Positions 47,620 through 55,274 of a stretch of 64,000 nucleotides of DNA are shown here, in pieces. Within the stretch, counting starts at the first letter, position 1. Every line of letters starts with the position of its first letter. Under the pieces are notes generated by a model, which did no database searches, was not told the origin of the DNA, and saw only the letters and a list, made by a program, of their open reading frames with translations. The DNA lies in assembly GCF_002872075.1 (NCBI RefSeq), contig NZ_PGGU01000006.1, positions 62,001 through 126,000 on the forward strand. The letters are read 5' to 3'. The position numbers and the translations under genes were made by a program. The DNA comes from Microbacterium aurantiacum. Lineage in GTDB: Bacteria > Actinomycetota > Actinomycetes > Actinomycetales > Microbacteriaceae.

Positions 47620-48444
47620 TCAGACAGCGGTGGGTTCCGGTTGGCAGCGCGGGCACAGCTGTGCGGATGCTCCTCCGAAAACCTGGTCGAGGATCGTCGT
47701 GCCGCACACCGGGCACGCTTCCCCGCCGCGTCCGTGCACGACCATCGCCTCGACCTTCGCCTGTTTGAGCCGGTCGGGCGGTAACCCGGCACGGTCCGCG
47801 ACCGCGCCCCTCAGGACGTCGACGACGGCGTGGAACAGTCGCTCCCTCGCCTCCGCGTCGAGAGCGGCGGCGTGCACGGCGAGCGGCAACCGCGCGCGAT
47901 GGAGAATCTCGTCGGAGTAGGCGTTGCCGATGCCCGCGATCGATGTCTGCTCCTGGAGCAGGGCCTTGATCTGCTTCCGCCGTGTGCCGAGTGCGCGCTC
48001 GAGGTCTTCGCGAGAGAAGTCCGGGGAGAGCGGATCCGGCCCGAGGGCGGCGATGCCGGCGAGGTCGGCAGGGGCATCCACGACTGACGCCGTGACGGCG
48101 AGGAAGTCACCCGCGTCGACGAGGCGCATAACGTCACCGCCGTCGAGCACGATCCTGGCGACCTCCGGTGCAGGTTGCTCACCAGCGGGGTCTCCGGCGG
48201 GGTGCCATCTGATCCAGCCGTTGCGGCCGAATCCGATCATCAGCCAGCCGGCGGTCGTTTCGAGTCCGACATGCTTGCCGAAACGCCGGATCCCGGTGAT
48301 CCGGGCGCCGACGAGCGAGGCGGGCGGGCGATCACGCGTCTTGACGATGCGGAACTCGCCGATGTCGAGTGCCGCGATGACGCGACCCTCGATCCGCTCA
48401 TCGAGGAATTCGACGAGCACCTGCACCTCCGGAGACTCGGGCAT
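47620..48444 (-). CDS. Fpg/Nei-family DNA glycosylase
   Basis: A 274-residue base-excision repair enzyme. N-terminus PESPEVQVLVEFLDERIEG gives the catalytic Pro/Glu pair after Met removal; RRFGKHVGLE carries the conserved Lys; IAGIGNAYSDEIL the H2TH Asn; and CPVCG with CPRCQ forms the zinc finger. In the finger loop the usual Arg before the third Cys (GGRST-type) is replaced: GGASAQLCPRC. This Arg contacts the flipped-base phosphate in Fpg and Nei, so activity may be altered. GFGRNGW replaces the family HLGMSG. Its start borders the accessory island. Confidence 0.88.
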   Translation of the reverse strand: MPESPEVQVLVEFLDERIEGRVIAALDIGEFRIVKTRDRPPASLVGARITGIRRFGKHVGLETTAGWLMIGFGRNGWIRWHPAGDPAGEQPAPEVARIVLDGGDVMRLVDAGDFLAVTASVVDAPADLAGIAALGPDPLSPDFSREDLERALGTRRKQIKALLQEQTSIAGIGNAYSDEILHRARLPLAVHAAALDAEARERLFHAVVDVLRGAVADRAGLPPDRLKQAKVEAMVVHGRGGEACPVCGTTILDQVFGGASAQLCPRCQPEPTAV

Positions 48445-48505
48445 GCGGTTTGGCACTTCCTTTGAAAATTGCCCCCTAACCCGTATGGGTGAGAAGGGGG
48501 ACTCC

Positions 48506-48562
48506 ATGAACAACAAGAAGACAGCCGCAATCTACTGCCGTGTTGGCGTGTGCTGCAACTAA
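48506..48562 (+). CDS. 18-residue cysteine-rich peptide (RiPP precursor, leader peptide or recombinase relic)
   Basis: Short frame MNNKKTAAIYCRVGVCCN with a good ribosome-binding site (AAGGGGG six bases upstream). TTGAAA (48462-48467) with a 16-base spacer to TATGGG offers a promoter, and a hairpin at 48598-48635 could end the transcript. The part KTAAIYCRV resembles serine-recombinase N-termini, so it may be a relic. Three Cys, two adjacent near the stop, also fit a modified peptide or a Cys-sensing leader; no downstream plus-strand gene exists to be regulated. Confidence 0.35.
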   Translation: MNNKKTAAIYCRVGVCCN

Positions 48563-48597
48563 CAAATCGCTCGTAGTGACCGCATATGCGGGCGCAA

Positions 48598-48635
48598 GAG
48601 AGGCCCACCCTCCGCGTATGGAAGATGGGCCTCTC
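48598..48635. terminator. Hairpin between convergent small genes
   Basis: GAGAGGCCCA (48598-48607) pairs with TGGGCCTCTC (48626-48635). It lies 13 bases after the stop of the two-TM gene on the minus strand and 36 bases after the peptide gene on the plus strand. Confidence 0.65.
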
Positions 48636-48648
48636 AGCAACGCTCGAA

Positions 48649-48858
48649 CTATTGGGCGGTCGAGGAGCGTGCCTTCCGCAGCGAGATAATTCGGCGGAAG
48701 ACGAACGTGAAGACGGTCATCCCGATGATCACAGCGGCTGCGCACACTAGGAACTCATTAAGCCCAAGTGGCACACCGAGGGCAAGCAGGATGAGGAGCA
48801 CTATCACATACGCCGCGCCAGCCAGCAGCGCCGACTTCAATACCTTTCGCGCGTTCAT
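48649..48858 (-). CDS. Small two-TM membrane protein, partner of the secreted protein
   Basis: A 69-residue protein with two hydrophobic helices (residues about 9-31 and 36-56) and a basic C-terminus (FRRIISLRKARSSTAQ). ATG 48858 has GGAGGCG just upstream and follows the secreted-protein stop by 10 bases, so they form an operon. Small membrane proteins in this place often give immunity to a secreted toxin or help its export; this is inference, as no family is recognised. Confidence 0.65.
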   Translation of the reverse strand: MNARKVLKSALLAGAAYVIVLLILLALGVPLGLNEFLVCAAAVIIGMTVFTFVFRRIISLRKARSSTAQ

Positions 48859-48868
48859 CTACGCCTCC

Positions 48869-49315
48869 TCAACCAGTCGCAGCCTGAATCCAACCGAACA
48901 CCAGGGTAACCCCGACGGAGGTGATGATGCCACACGTCAGGCTGTTCTTGGCGCACCAGTCCTGAGTCGCCTGGTAGCCCTTTGCGACGTACGGCCAGAT
49001 GCTCTCGCCGTTCGAAACGTAGAAAATCGTGGTGGGGCGCTGCATCGACGCGCTCCACTCGTACACGGCGTAAGCGCCCTTACAGTCCTTCGGATTCTTG
49101 CTGCCCCAGTTAGTTGACCCGCACACTTGCCATCGCTGAGGAGCGCTTGAAGCAGCCGCAGCGGCCCTAACTTCCGGTGGCACCTGGACAGACAAAGTGC
49201 TGACCGACCTGCTCGCCGCGACAGGCGACGTAGATGCGGATGCGGGGACGGAAAGTCCGACGGTGATGAGTAGTGCGAGCACTATGCCCACAATGCTGTG
49301 CCGTGTTTTGCGCAT
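48869..49315 (-). CDS. Secreted cysteine-containing protein of unknown function
   Basis: A 148-residue exported protein. Signal peptide MRKTRHSIVGIVLALLITVG (part), cleavage probably after ASA near residue 27. The mature part carries four Cys: CGSTNWGSKNPKDC and WCAKNSLTC, likely two disulfides. The end GIITSVGVTLVFGWIQAATG is a hydrophobic, glycine-containing helix, as in membrane-inserting peptides. GGAG lies six bases before ATG. Followed by a two-TM gene, the pair resembles a secreted effector with immunity. Leader RNA upstream is structured. Confidence 0.65.
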   Translation of the reverse strand: MRKTRHSIVGIVLALLITVGLSVPASASTSPVAASRSVSTLSVQVPPEVRAAAAASSAPQRWQVCGSTNWGSKNPKDCKGAYAVYEWSASMQRPTTIFYVSNGESIWPYVAKGYQATQDWCAKNSLTCGIITSVGVTLVFGWIQAATG

Positions 49316-49332
49316 GCTATCTCCATTCAGTC

Positions 49333-49420
49333 GTCGAGCACCCCGAGTGGTCTGCTCGACAGCAGCGACGTTATCTGCACTCGGTGCAACTTGTCTGTCG
49401 TCACTTCGGGTGACAGACAA
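49333..49420 (-). promoter_or_regulatory. Structured leader of the secreted-protein operon
   Basis: Two hairpins precede the ATG at 49315. One is GTCGAGCA (49333-49340) with TGCTCGAC (49353-49360). The other pairs 49391-49403 with 49411-49420 (TTGTCTGTC-type arms) with one bulged G. The nearer hairpin ends about ten bases from the ribosome-binding site. No known riboswitch fold is recognised. Confidence 0.45.
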
Positions 49421-49785
49421 AAGTTCAGCCCGGGCGGTAGACATACGTACACAAGCCACCACGTGTTGCGTCTTACGCCGTGGCGAATCGTCCGAGGCTC
49501 GGCGCGTTATGATGCCCTATCTACTGCTGGAGGACTCGGGCGGGCGCCCATCTTTGCGCCAGGCTCGGACATCCGCACCCGGATTCCGCAGCGATGCAAG
49601 TTGTAGCGGACCTTTATCATGTCGTCGTCGTACACCTCGCCGCTACAGGCCAGCGCTAGCGCGGGGGCGACGTCCAAGCGCGTTCCAGACGCCAACTCGG
49701 CTGTAGACAGCTTCGAGCAGTCCCCACTCGATGCGCCCGCGACCGGCGATACTCAGATCCCGGGCCGACACAGCCGATAGGGGGC
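49421..49785. other. Intergenic stretch, no confident gene
   Basis: 365 bases between the structured leader and the end of the HEPN-type gene. On the minus strand a frame at 49507-49695 (TTG start, 62 codons, part MIKVRYNLHRCGIRVRMSEP) is open and lies just downstream of the HEPN gene, but has no ribosome-binding site or known motif. Promoter for the secreted protein probably lies here. Confidence 0.5.
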
Positions 49786-50646
49786 CTATACGTTGCCGAC
49801 GTACCTCGAACGTGCAGAGGCCTGAACTACCCGATACGCCTGATAGACATTCGACCGAATTCCACCGTTATTGGAGGCAACGGCACTCGCTCGGTCGCGC
49901 TCAGAGTAGAAGGACCGCCAAAGCGGCGCAAAAAGCGGGCGATCATTCTCCCATTCCCCCGAAAGCAATCCTGCGTCGAGCCAACCACCAATGACGGCGT
50001 CAAGCGTCGCTTGATTGAATGCGCGAACAGCTGCCGCGACTACAGCTATTATCTCGTAAACCGCTTTCGAAGAATCGGGATACAACCAAGCGCCGACTGG
50101 GACACCTAGCTTCTCAGCATTGAGGTTCGTAACGTGCCCACCGGTGTGAATAGCGACGTGTCGCACCTGGCACACCGTCTCATAGTCCTGCAAGACACGC
50201 TTCAGGTCGATCGGTAGCGCCTTAACGCCTACGACTTGCTTGAGCCAGCCGCTAACAGTCGACATACTTGCAAAGCTCGAAAGCGAGAGAATATCGCGCA
50301 TAGCCTCAGCACGCGAGCCTTTAGACACATACTCGAGGCGCGTTTCCAGAGACCCAGTTCTTTGAGCCGCTAAGGGGCACACATCAATTACCTCGACGAA
50401 CATAGATCTGAAGTAATCATCCGCCACAGCAACCGCTGAGGCGCTGAGGGCTAGCCCGTACTGGCTGCTCCACACGGGCTGAGCCATAGCAACGAGCTGA
50501 GTCAGCGCTACCAGGGAGTCAAGAGCCCGATCGATGGCAGATAACTCTCGATCATGCCTTTCTGAACGCGCGATTGCAGCCAAACCAACAGCGAGACTTG
50601 CTGAAGTTGTACCTGGCAAACATACCGTCACTGACGCGTGTGGCAT
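49786..50646 (-). CDS. HEPN-like protein (putative ribonuclease), second gene of a two-gene cassette
   Basis: A 286-residue, mostly helical protein. Residues 155-175 read DYETVCQVRHVAIHTGGHVT, containing R162-X4-H167, the catalytic R-X4-6-H motif of HEPN ribonucleases, followed by the GG seen in Apea- and MAE_28990-type HEPN domains. The flanking helices (residues 75-160 and 195-220) fit the four-helix HEPN bundle. The ATG shares one base with the NTPase stop (TAATG), so translation is coupled. Lower GC than its surroundings. Likely role is RNA cleavage triggered through the partner NTPase; family assignment is by motif only. Confidence 0.6.
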   Translation of the reverse strand: MPHASVTVCLPGTTSASLAVGLAAIARSERHDRELSAIDRALDSLVALTQLVAMAQPVWSSQYGLALSASAVAVADDYFRSMFVEVIDVCPLAAQRTGSLETRLEYVSKGSRAEAMRDILSLSSFASMSTVSGWLKQVVGVKALPIDLKRVLQDYETVCQVRHVAIHTGGHVTNLNAEKLGVPVGAWLYPDSSKAVYEIIAVVAAAVRAFNQATLDAVIGGWLDAGLLSGEWENDRPLFAPLWRSFYSERDRASAVASNNGGIRSNVYQAYRVVQASARSRYVGNV

Positions 50647-52349
50647 TACAAGGTCACGAATTCTTCCGCGCGGGCCCGAATCCGAGCTGACCACGTACTT
50701 CCAATGCTTGGCACTGCTCGTAGTTTCGCGCCACTATCGTCGAGGAGGATGTCCTGAACCGTCCGAATGTTAGTGTGCTCGACAATCCGATCATGTTTTA
50801 CCTTCGTCAACCGCAGTCGCTCAATTGGTGATTCGAGCAACTCACGATATACCGATTGCTCTTGAAGCGCGGTTCCGCACTTATAGCAGAAAACTGCATC
50901 GTCTGAAATGCGCTGACTTCCACATCGCGGACAAGGAGCAAGGTTGAGCCGGCATCGCTCCCGTTGGCTTTCGTCTAGAATTCCATCTGGCTGTCGCCGG
51001 ACGAAGTCGTCAGCGCTTTGACGTCGCAACGCCACGAGATAATCATCCGCGGACGGACTCTGTCCCAAACTGAGGGCGTTCTCCGCTATTAATAGGGACG
51101 TATGAATTTGAACCTTCTCGTAGCGGAGCGTCCCTCGCGACACCGGGCCTATTCGCCGCACAATACCGGCGTACTCAAGGAGGGAAACCACTTGACCTAG
51201 ATCTGCGTCCCACGGGAGAGACACGGCCACCCCGACGTTCTTAGCCCCCTTACCTGCACGCTCCCGGTTAGTGGCGCGAATGGCGTCAATCATGCTCGAC
51301 TGCGAATCTTGTCCAACTTCCACAAAGTTCTTGTAGCGAGGTAGTTTTCGGGAGATTTCATCAAACAGAGATCTCGCAAGAACAGCGTTCGCTTGAACCG
51401 CGTTGCGAACCTCACGCAGAGTTACGGGAGCTGACGGCGAACGAGTCGTCCCTGATTCATCAATATCGCCGATGAGGTCTGAAAGAATAGTAAGAAAGTT
51501 TCGCGGCAATCCGAATGAAGCGTGCGCTGCGATATCGATTAGGTCCGGCTTCATGAGCCCCCTATGAGTCTCGGGCACTCGCGCCTCAAATATTGCCCGC
51601 ATCGTCTTGAGGTAGTCAGCCGAGTCGGGCCGGGTCCAAATCTCTATCTCTTCGGCTTCGTGACCCACATTGAAGAACGGGCTATATGCGGTGACGCCTG
51701 GATAGATGGCCGCCTTGCATGCGACAGTTCGAGAGCGTAGCGCTCGAAACACCTCGAAGAACTCCCGTTGTTGCTGTTGCATGAACGCGTGCGCAGCATC
51801 GTCCATTAAAAGCACTGCTCGCGTTCGGCCAGTTTCCTGACACCAACCCTCAATCATCTCCAGCAGTTCCGCAGGGGAAATGCGCGGGGGCAAGCTCTTG
51901 GGCTCAATACCAATCGACGTTTGTAGTTGCCGGATGTATTTCTTCCCTGCTTCCGCCGAGATCTTGAGGCTTGACGGCGCGCTCGCGCCAAGCCCCTCAG
52001 CCAGGGCAAGCACGATCTTGTAAATGAGCCACTGCCGGAAGTGTTCGAGTGCCTGCTCTGACCTGAGCATCAGGGGTTCGAGGGCGAGGTGCTGTGAGTA
52101 GTTGATGTACGCGACAGCAACCGTCTTCTTGGTCTGCAGTTGATAGTAGGCGCGCCTAAGATAGTTGGACTTGCCCGACCCTCTGGGGCCCTTCAACAGC
52201 TTCGGCCCTGGACCCATGAGTCGTCGCAGCACCGACTCGTCCCCGGGTACTTCCGCCGTGAGTCGCTCGAGATCCGCCTCTGCTAGGTCCTCGGCCCGGA
52301 GCGTGAAGAGAGCTTCGAGTTCGTATCCGTCATCCGCGAGGCGCACCAT
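50646..52349 (-). CDS. P-loop NTPase with C-terminal zinc ribbon and alpha-CTD/HhH-like tail
   Basis: A 567-residue protein. Walker A is GPRGSGKS (residues 54-61), Walker B AVLLMDD with D183/D184, and the helical region to residue 320 looks ORC/STAND-like. Residues about 385-425 look like a winged helix. A zinc ribbon follows with CPRC and CYKC (C473, C476, C488, C491). Residues 508-563 (ERLRLTKVKHDRIVEHTNIR in part, then VPSIGSTWSARI) resemble the RNA-polymerase alpha C-terminal or HhH fold. I use 52349 because TACATT lies six bases upstream (leaderless); 52379 is an alternative ATG. Coupled to the HEPN-like gene. Confidence 0.75.
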   Translation of the reverse strand: MVRLADDGYELEALFTLRAEDLAEADLERLTAEVPGDESVLRRLMGPGPKLLKGPRGSGKSNYLRRAYYQLQTKKTVAVAYINYSQHLALEPLMLRSEQALEHFRQWLIYKIVLALAEGLGASAPSSLKISAEAGKKYIRQLQTSIGIEPKSLPPRISPAELLEMIEGWCQETGRTRAVLLMDDAAHAFMQQQQREFFEVFRALRSRTVACKAAIYPGVTAYSPFFNVGHEAEEIEIWTRPDSADYLKTMRAIFEARVPETHRGLMKPDLIDIAAHASFGLPRNFLTILSDLIGDIDESGTTRSPSAPVTLREVRNAVQANAVLARSLFDEISRKLPRYKNFVEVGQDSQSSMIDAIRATNRERAGKGAKNVGVAVSLPWDADLGQVVSLLEYAGIVRRIGPVSRGTLRYEKVQIHTSLLIAENALSLGQSPSADDYLVALRRQSADDFVRRQPDGILDESQRERCRLNLAPCPRCGSQRISDDAVFCYKCGTALQEQSVYRELLESPIERLRLTKVKHDRIVEHTNIRTVQDILLDDSGAKLRAVPSIGSTWSARIRARAEEFVTL

Positions 52350-52379
52350 GGTCCCAATGTAGTAGTTGGATTGGTGCAT

Positions 52380-52631
52380 CCGGCCTCAGCGTCGCCAAAC
52401 TTGTGGCAAGACGCCAGTGGTCACCCGCTACGTGTTAGGGGCGCCGCACCAAGCGTCTCGTGGCCTTGCTATAGCTCACTACGCCAAGGATCCTAGGCTT
52501 CTGAATCAACGGCCATGGCCGCTGTTGCAAGCACAGCATTCAAGAATCGAGCGCGACAGCGTAAAGCAGAACGGTGACGGGTTCCGTGGTCTTACTTGAC
52601 CCAGCGGTCCCGGCAGTGATCCGCCGTGAAG
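52380..52631. other. Non-coding stretch upstream of the NTPase gene
   Basis: No convincing gene on either strand. A plus-strand frame of 77 codons at 52366-52599 has no ribosome-binding site or recognisable sequence. The stretch is the right-hand edge of the accessory island. Confidence 0.5.
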
Positions 52632-52650
52632 CCTCGCCGATGAGGCGAGT
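52632..52650 (-). terminator. Short hairpin after ychF
   Basis: CTCGCC (52633-52638), loop GATGA, GGCGAG (52644-52649), seven bases past the ychF stop. Confidence 0.5.
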
Positions 52651-52656
52651 AGCGCG

Positions 52657-53730
52657 TCAGTTGTTGAAGCGGAACTCCACAACGTCGCCGTCCTGCATGA
52701 CGTAGTCCTTGCCCTCGAGGCGCGCCTTGCCCTTGGAGCGTGCCTCGACGACGGAGCCGGTCTCGACGAGATCATCGAAGGAGATGACCTCCGCCTTGAT
52801 GAAGCCCTTCTCGAAATCGGTGTGGATGACGCCCGCGGCCTGCGGTGCCTTCCAGCCCTTGCTGATCGTCCAGGCGCGAGCCTCCTTCGGACCGGCGGTC
52901 AGGTACGTCTGCAGTCCCAGCGTGTCGAAGCCGATGCGGGCGAGCTGGTCGAGACCGGATTCGTCCTGGCCAGTCGAGGCCAGCAGCTCGGCGGCATCCT
53001 CGGGGTCGAGGTCGATCAGCTCGGACTCGATCTTCGCGTCGAGGAAGATCGCCTTGGCCGGGGCCACCAGTTCGGCGAGCTGCGCCTTGCGGTCGGCATC
53101 CGTCAGCACTGCCTCGTCCACGTTGAAGACGAAGATGACGGGCTTGGAGGTGAGCAGCCCGAGTTCGCGGATCGGGGCGAGATCGAGACCGGAGACGGAG
53201 AGCAGGATGCCGCGCTCCAGCGCGTCCTTGGCGGCGACGGCCGTCTCGAGCACGATCGGCTCGATCTTCTTGCCGCGAACTTCCTTCTCGTAGCGCGAGA
53301 TCGCCCGGTCCACCGTCTCGAGGTCGGCCAGCATGAGCTCGGCGTTGATCGTCTCCATGTCGGATGCCGGGTTCACCGCGCCATCGACGTGCACGACGTC
53401 GTCGTCTGCGAAGCCGCGGACGACCTGCGCGATCGCGTCGGCCTCACGGATGTTCGCGAGGAACTTGTTCCCGAGCCCCTCCCCCTCGCTCGCACCGCGG
53501 ACGATGCCGGCGATGTCGACGAACGACACCGCCGCAGGCAGGATCCGCTCGCTGCCGAAGATCTCGGCGAGCTTGTCGAGCCGCGGGTCGGGCAGGTTCA
53601 CCACGCCGACGTTGGGTTCGATCGTCGCGAACGGGTAGTTCGCCGCGAGCACATCGTTCTTGGTGAGTGCGTTGAAGAGGGTGGACTTGCCGACATTGGG
53701 CAGGCCGACGATTCCGATAGTGAGAGCCAC
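52657..53730 (-). CDS. ychF: Ribosome-associated ATPase YchF (Obg family)
   Basis: A 357-residue P-loop protein. G1 is GLPNVGKSTLFNAL; G3 is DIAGIVRGASEGEGLGNKF; the specificity motif reads FNVDEAVL, not NKxD, which fits the ATP preference of YchF. A coiled-coil (residues 125-200) and a TGS-like C-terminal domain follow. Acts on the ribosome and in stress response. GTG start 53730 lies eight bases after TAGACT (53739-53744), close to a leaderless layout. Confidence 0.97.
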   Translation of the reverse strand: MALTIGIVGLPNVGKSTLFNALTKNDVLAANYPFATIEPNVGVVNLPDPRLDKLAEIFGSERILPAAVSFVDIAGIVRGASEGEGLGNKFLANIREADAIAQVVRGFADDDVVHVDGAVNPASDMETINAELMLADLETVDRAISRYEKEVRGKKIEPIVLETAVAAKDALERGILLSVSGLDLAPIRELGLLTSKPVIFVFNVDEAVLTDADRKAQLAELVAPAKAIFLDAKIESELIDLDPEDAAELLASTGQDESGLDQLARIGFDTLGLQTYLTAGPKEARAWTISKGWKAPQAAGVIHTDFEKGFIKAEVISFDDLVETGSVVEARSKGKARLEGKDYVMQDGDVVEFRFNN

Positions 53731-53836
53731 GGGGTACGAGTCTACCTGGCGCAGGTGTCCGCCCCGCCGGGGCGGACACGGCGGCGGATGCTGCGGTCGA
53801 GGCGGCCGAGGACAGGAGAATGCCGGATGCTGTGAC

Positions 53837-54577
53837 TCAGCCGCGTACCGCGCGGAACGCGGTCGTCACGTATGGCAGGTCGATCGTGCCGTCGCCGAGG
53901 CCGAGTTCGTCGAACAGCTCGTCCATCTCCCGTTTGATCTGTGCGCGTTCCTCGTCCGGAGCAGTGATGAGGTAGCTGCGCGAGAACGCCATCTGGTGGA
54001 GCTGGGTCCTGGTCATCGATCGGTTCCACTCCCAGCGCCTCTCCTGGGTCTCGCCGAACGGCTCAGCGACCTGAGGACCTGTCGGCCCGTTCACCATGTT
54101 CTCCGCGGGGCTGCTGTGCATGATCTCCGTCAGCCGGCGCACCCACTCCTCGCGCTCGTCGCGGATGTTCCAGACGAGGCCGAGCACACCGCCGGGGCGA
54201 ACGACCCGACCGATCTCGAGTGATGCCACGACCGGGTCCACCCAGTGCCAGGCCTGCCCCAGCACGACCGCATCGACGCTCGCGTCCGGCAGAGGCAGCC
54301 GCTCGGCGGTTCCGGCGAATGTCGGCACACCGGGCACTCTTTCCCGCAGAGTGGCGAGCATGGCAGGGTCCGGGTCGATCGCGACGACCTCGGCGCCGGG
54401 CGCCTGCGCGAGCACTCGCGTGAGCTTGCCGGTGCCCGCGCCCACGTCGGCGATCCGGCGCGCGCCGTCCGGCAGCCGCTCCAGCATCCAGGAGACCGCC
54501 TCGAACGGATACTCCGGTCGTCCGGCCTCATAGTTGTATGCTTCCGCGCCGAAGGATGTCGCTCGCTCGCCTGCCAT
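53837..54577 (-). CDS. Class I SAM-dependent methyltransferase
   Basis: A 246-residue methyltransferase. SAM-binding motif I is RIADVGAGTGKLTRVLAQ, motif II AIDPDPAMLATL, then VDAVVLGQAWHWVDP, typical of the Methyltransf_11 group acting on small molecules or lipids. Acceptor unknown. ATG 54577 lies six bases after TAGGCT (54584-54589), predicting a leaderless transcript. Divergent from the exonuclease gene. Confidence 0.9.
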   Translation of the reverse strand: MAGERATSFGAEAYNYEAGRPEYPFEAVSWMLERLPDGARRIADVGAGTGKLTRVLAQAPGAEVVAIDPDPAMLATLRERVPGVPTFAGTAERLPLPDASVDAVVLGQAWHWVDPVVASLEIGRVVRPGGVLGLVWNIRDEREEWVRRLTEIMHSSPAENMVNGPTGPQVAEPFGETQERRWEWNRSMTRTQLHQMAFSRSYLITAPDEERAQIKREMDELFDELGLGDGTIDLPYVTTAFRAVRG

Positions 54578-54636
54578 GTCGCCAGCCTACGGCGAGTCTG
54601 CGCCGTGCCCCCGAAGTCGCGGGAGAGAGTGGTGAC

Positions 54637-55230
54637 GTGCCACTGGACTTCACCGCTATCGACTTCGAGACGGCGAATTCCAGCCCCGCCTCCGCCTGCT
54701 CCGTCGGACTCGTCCGCGTCCGCGACGGCCAGGTCGTCGCCACCGCCGGATGGCTGATCCAGCCGCCTGCCGGTCACGACGACTTCCAGGAGTGGAACGT
54801 GCGCATCCACGGCATCCGCCCCGAAGACGTGCGCACCGCCGCCACCTGGTCCGAGCAGTTCGACCGGCTCTGCTCCTTCGCCGGCGCCGATGTGCTCGTC
54901 GCCCACAACGCCGGATTCGACCTGAACGTCCTGCGCCGTGCGTCGGAGGCGACCGGCGAGGACTGCCCGCCGTACCGGTCGCTGTGCAGCCTGCAGGTCG
55001 CCCGCAAGATCTACGAACTCGACTCGTACCGACTGCCGGTCGCCGCAGCCGCCGCCGGGTTCGGGGACTTCTCGCATCATGATGCTCTCGCGGATGCCCG
55101 CGCCTGCGCACAGATCATCATCGACGCCTCCCGCCGAGCCGGAGCCGCGGATGTGTTCGCCCTGGCGAGTGCGCTCAGCCTGCGGATCACCGAACCGGCC
55201 GTCGCGGTGCCCGAGCGCGCGGTCGCCTGA
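54637..55230 (+). CDS. 3'-5' exonuclease, DEDDh (DnaQ-like) family
   Basis: A 197-residue exonuclease domain. Exo I is FTAIDFETAN (metal-binding Asp, Glu), exo II VLVAHNAGFDLNVL, and exo III HHDALADARACA with the catalytic His and Asp. It is a stand-alone nuclease and not fused to a polymerase, a kind seen widely in actinobacteria. GTG 54637 is taken because the upstream extension has no protein-like character. It is followed by a tandem repeat array. Confidence 0.88.
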   Translation: MPLDFTAIDFETANSSPASACSVGLVRVRDGQVVATAGWLIQPPAGHDDFQEWNVRIHGIRPEDVRTAATWSEQFDRLCSFAGADVLVAHNAGFDLNVLRRASEATGEDCPPYRSLCSLQVARKIYELDSYRLPVAAAAAGFGDFSHHDALADARACAQIIIDASRRAGAADVFALASALSLRITEPAVAVPERAVA

Positions 55231-55274
55231 GGCACCGGTCTCGCCGACGGCGTGCTCGGCGTGACCGACGACTC

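Larger units (their letters stand above)
48445..52656. mobile_element. Accessory island between the Fpg/Nei gene and ychF
   Basis: This 4.2-kb stretch has visibly lower GC than both flanks; a sample at 50281-50340 counts 33 G+C of 60, whereas flanking genes are near 70%. It carries only genes of unknown or defence type and none of the housekeeping genes typical of the flanks. No intact integrase, tRNA or direct repeat was found at the ends. A peptide at 48506 echoes the N-terminus of serine recombinases. Confidence 0.5.

Noticed and set aside
48506..48562. Cysteine-responsive attenuator peptide
   Set aside because: The double Cys near the stop is suggestive, but no plus-strand gene follows that it could control.
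49507..49695. 62-codon gene downstream of the HEPN-type gene
   Set aside because: TTG start, no ribosome-binding site and no recognised motif; kept only as a note in the intergenic entry.
52366..52599. 77-codon plus-strand gene at the island edge
   Set aside because: Overlaps the NTPase start region, has no ribosome-binding site and no protein-like pattern.
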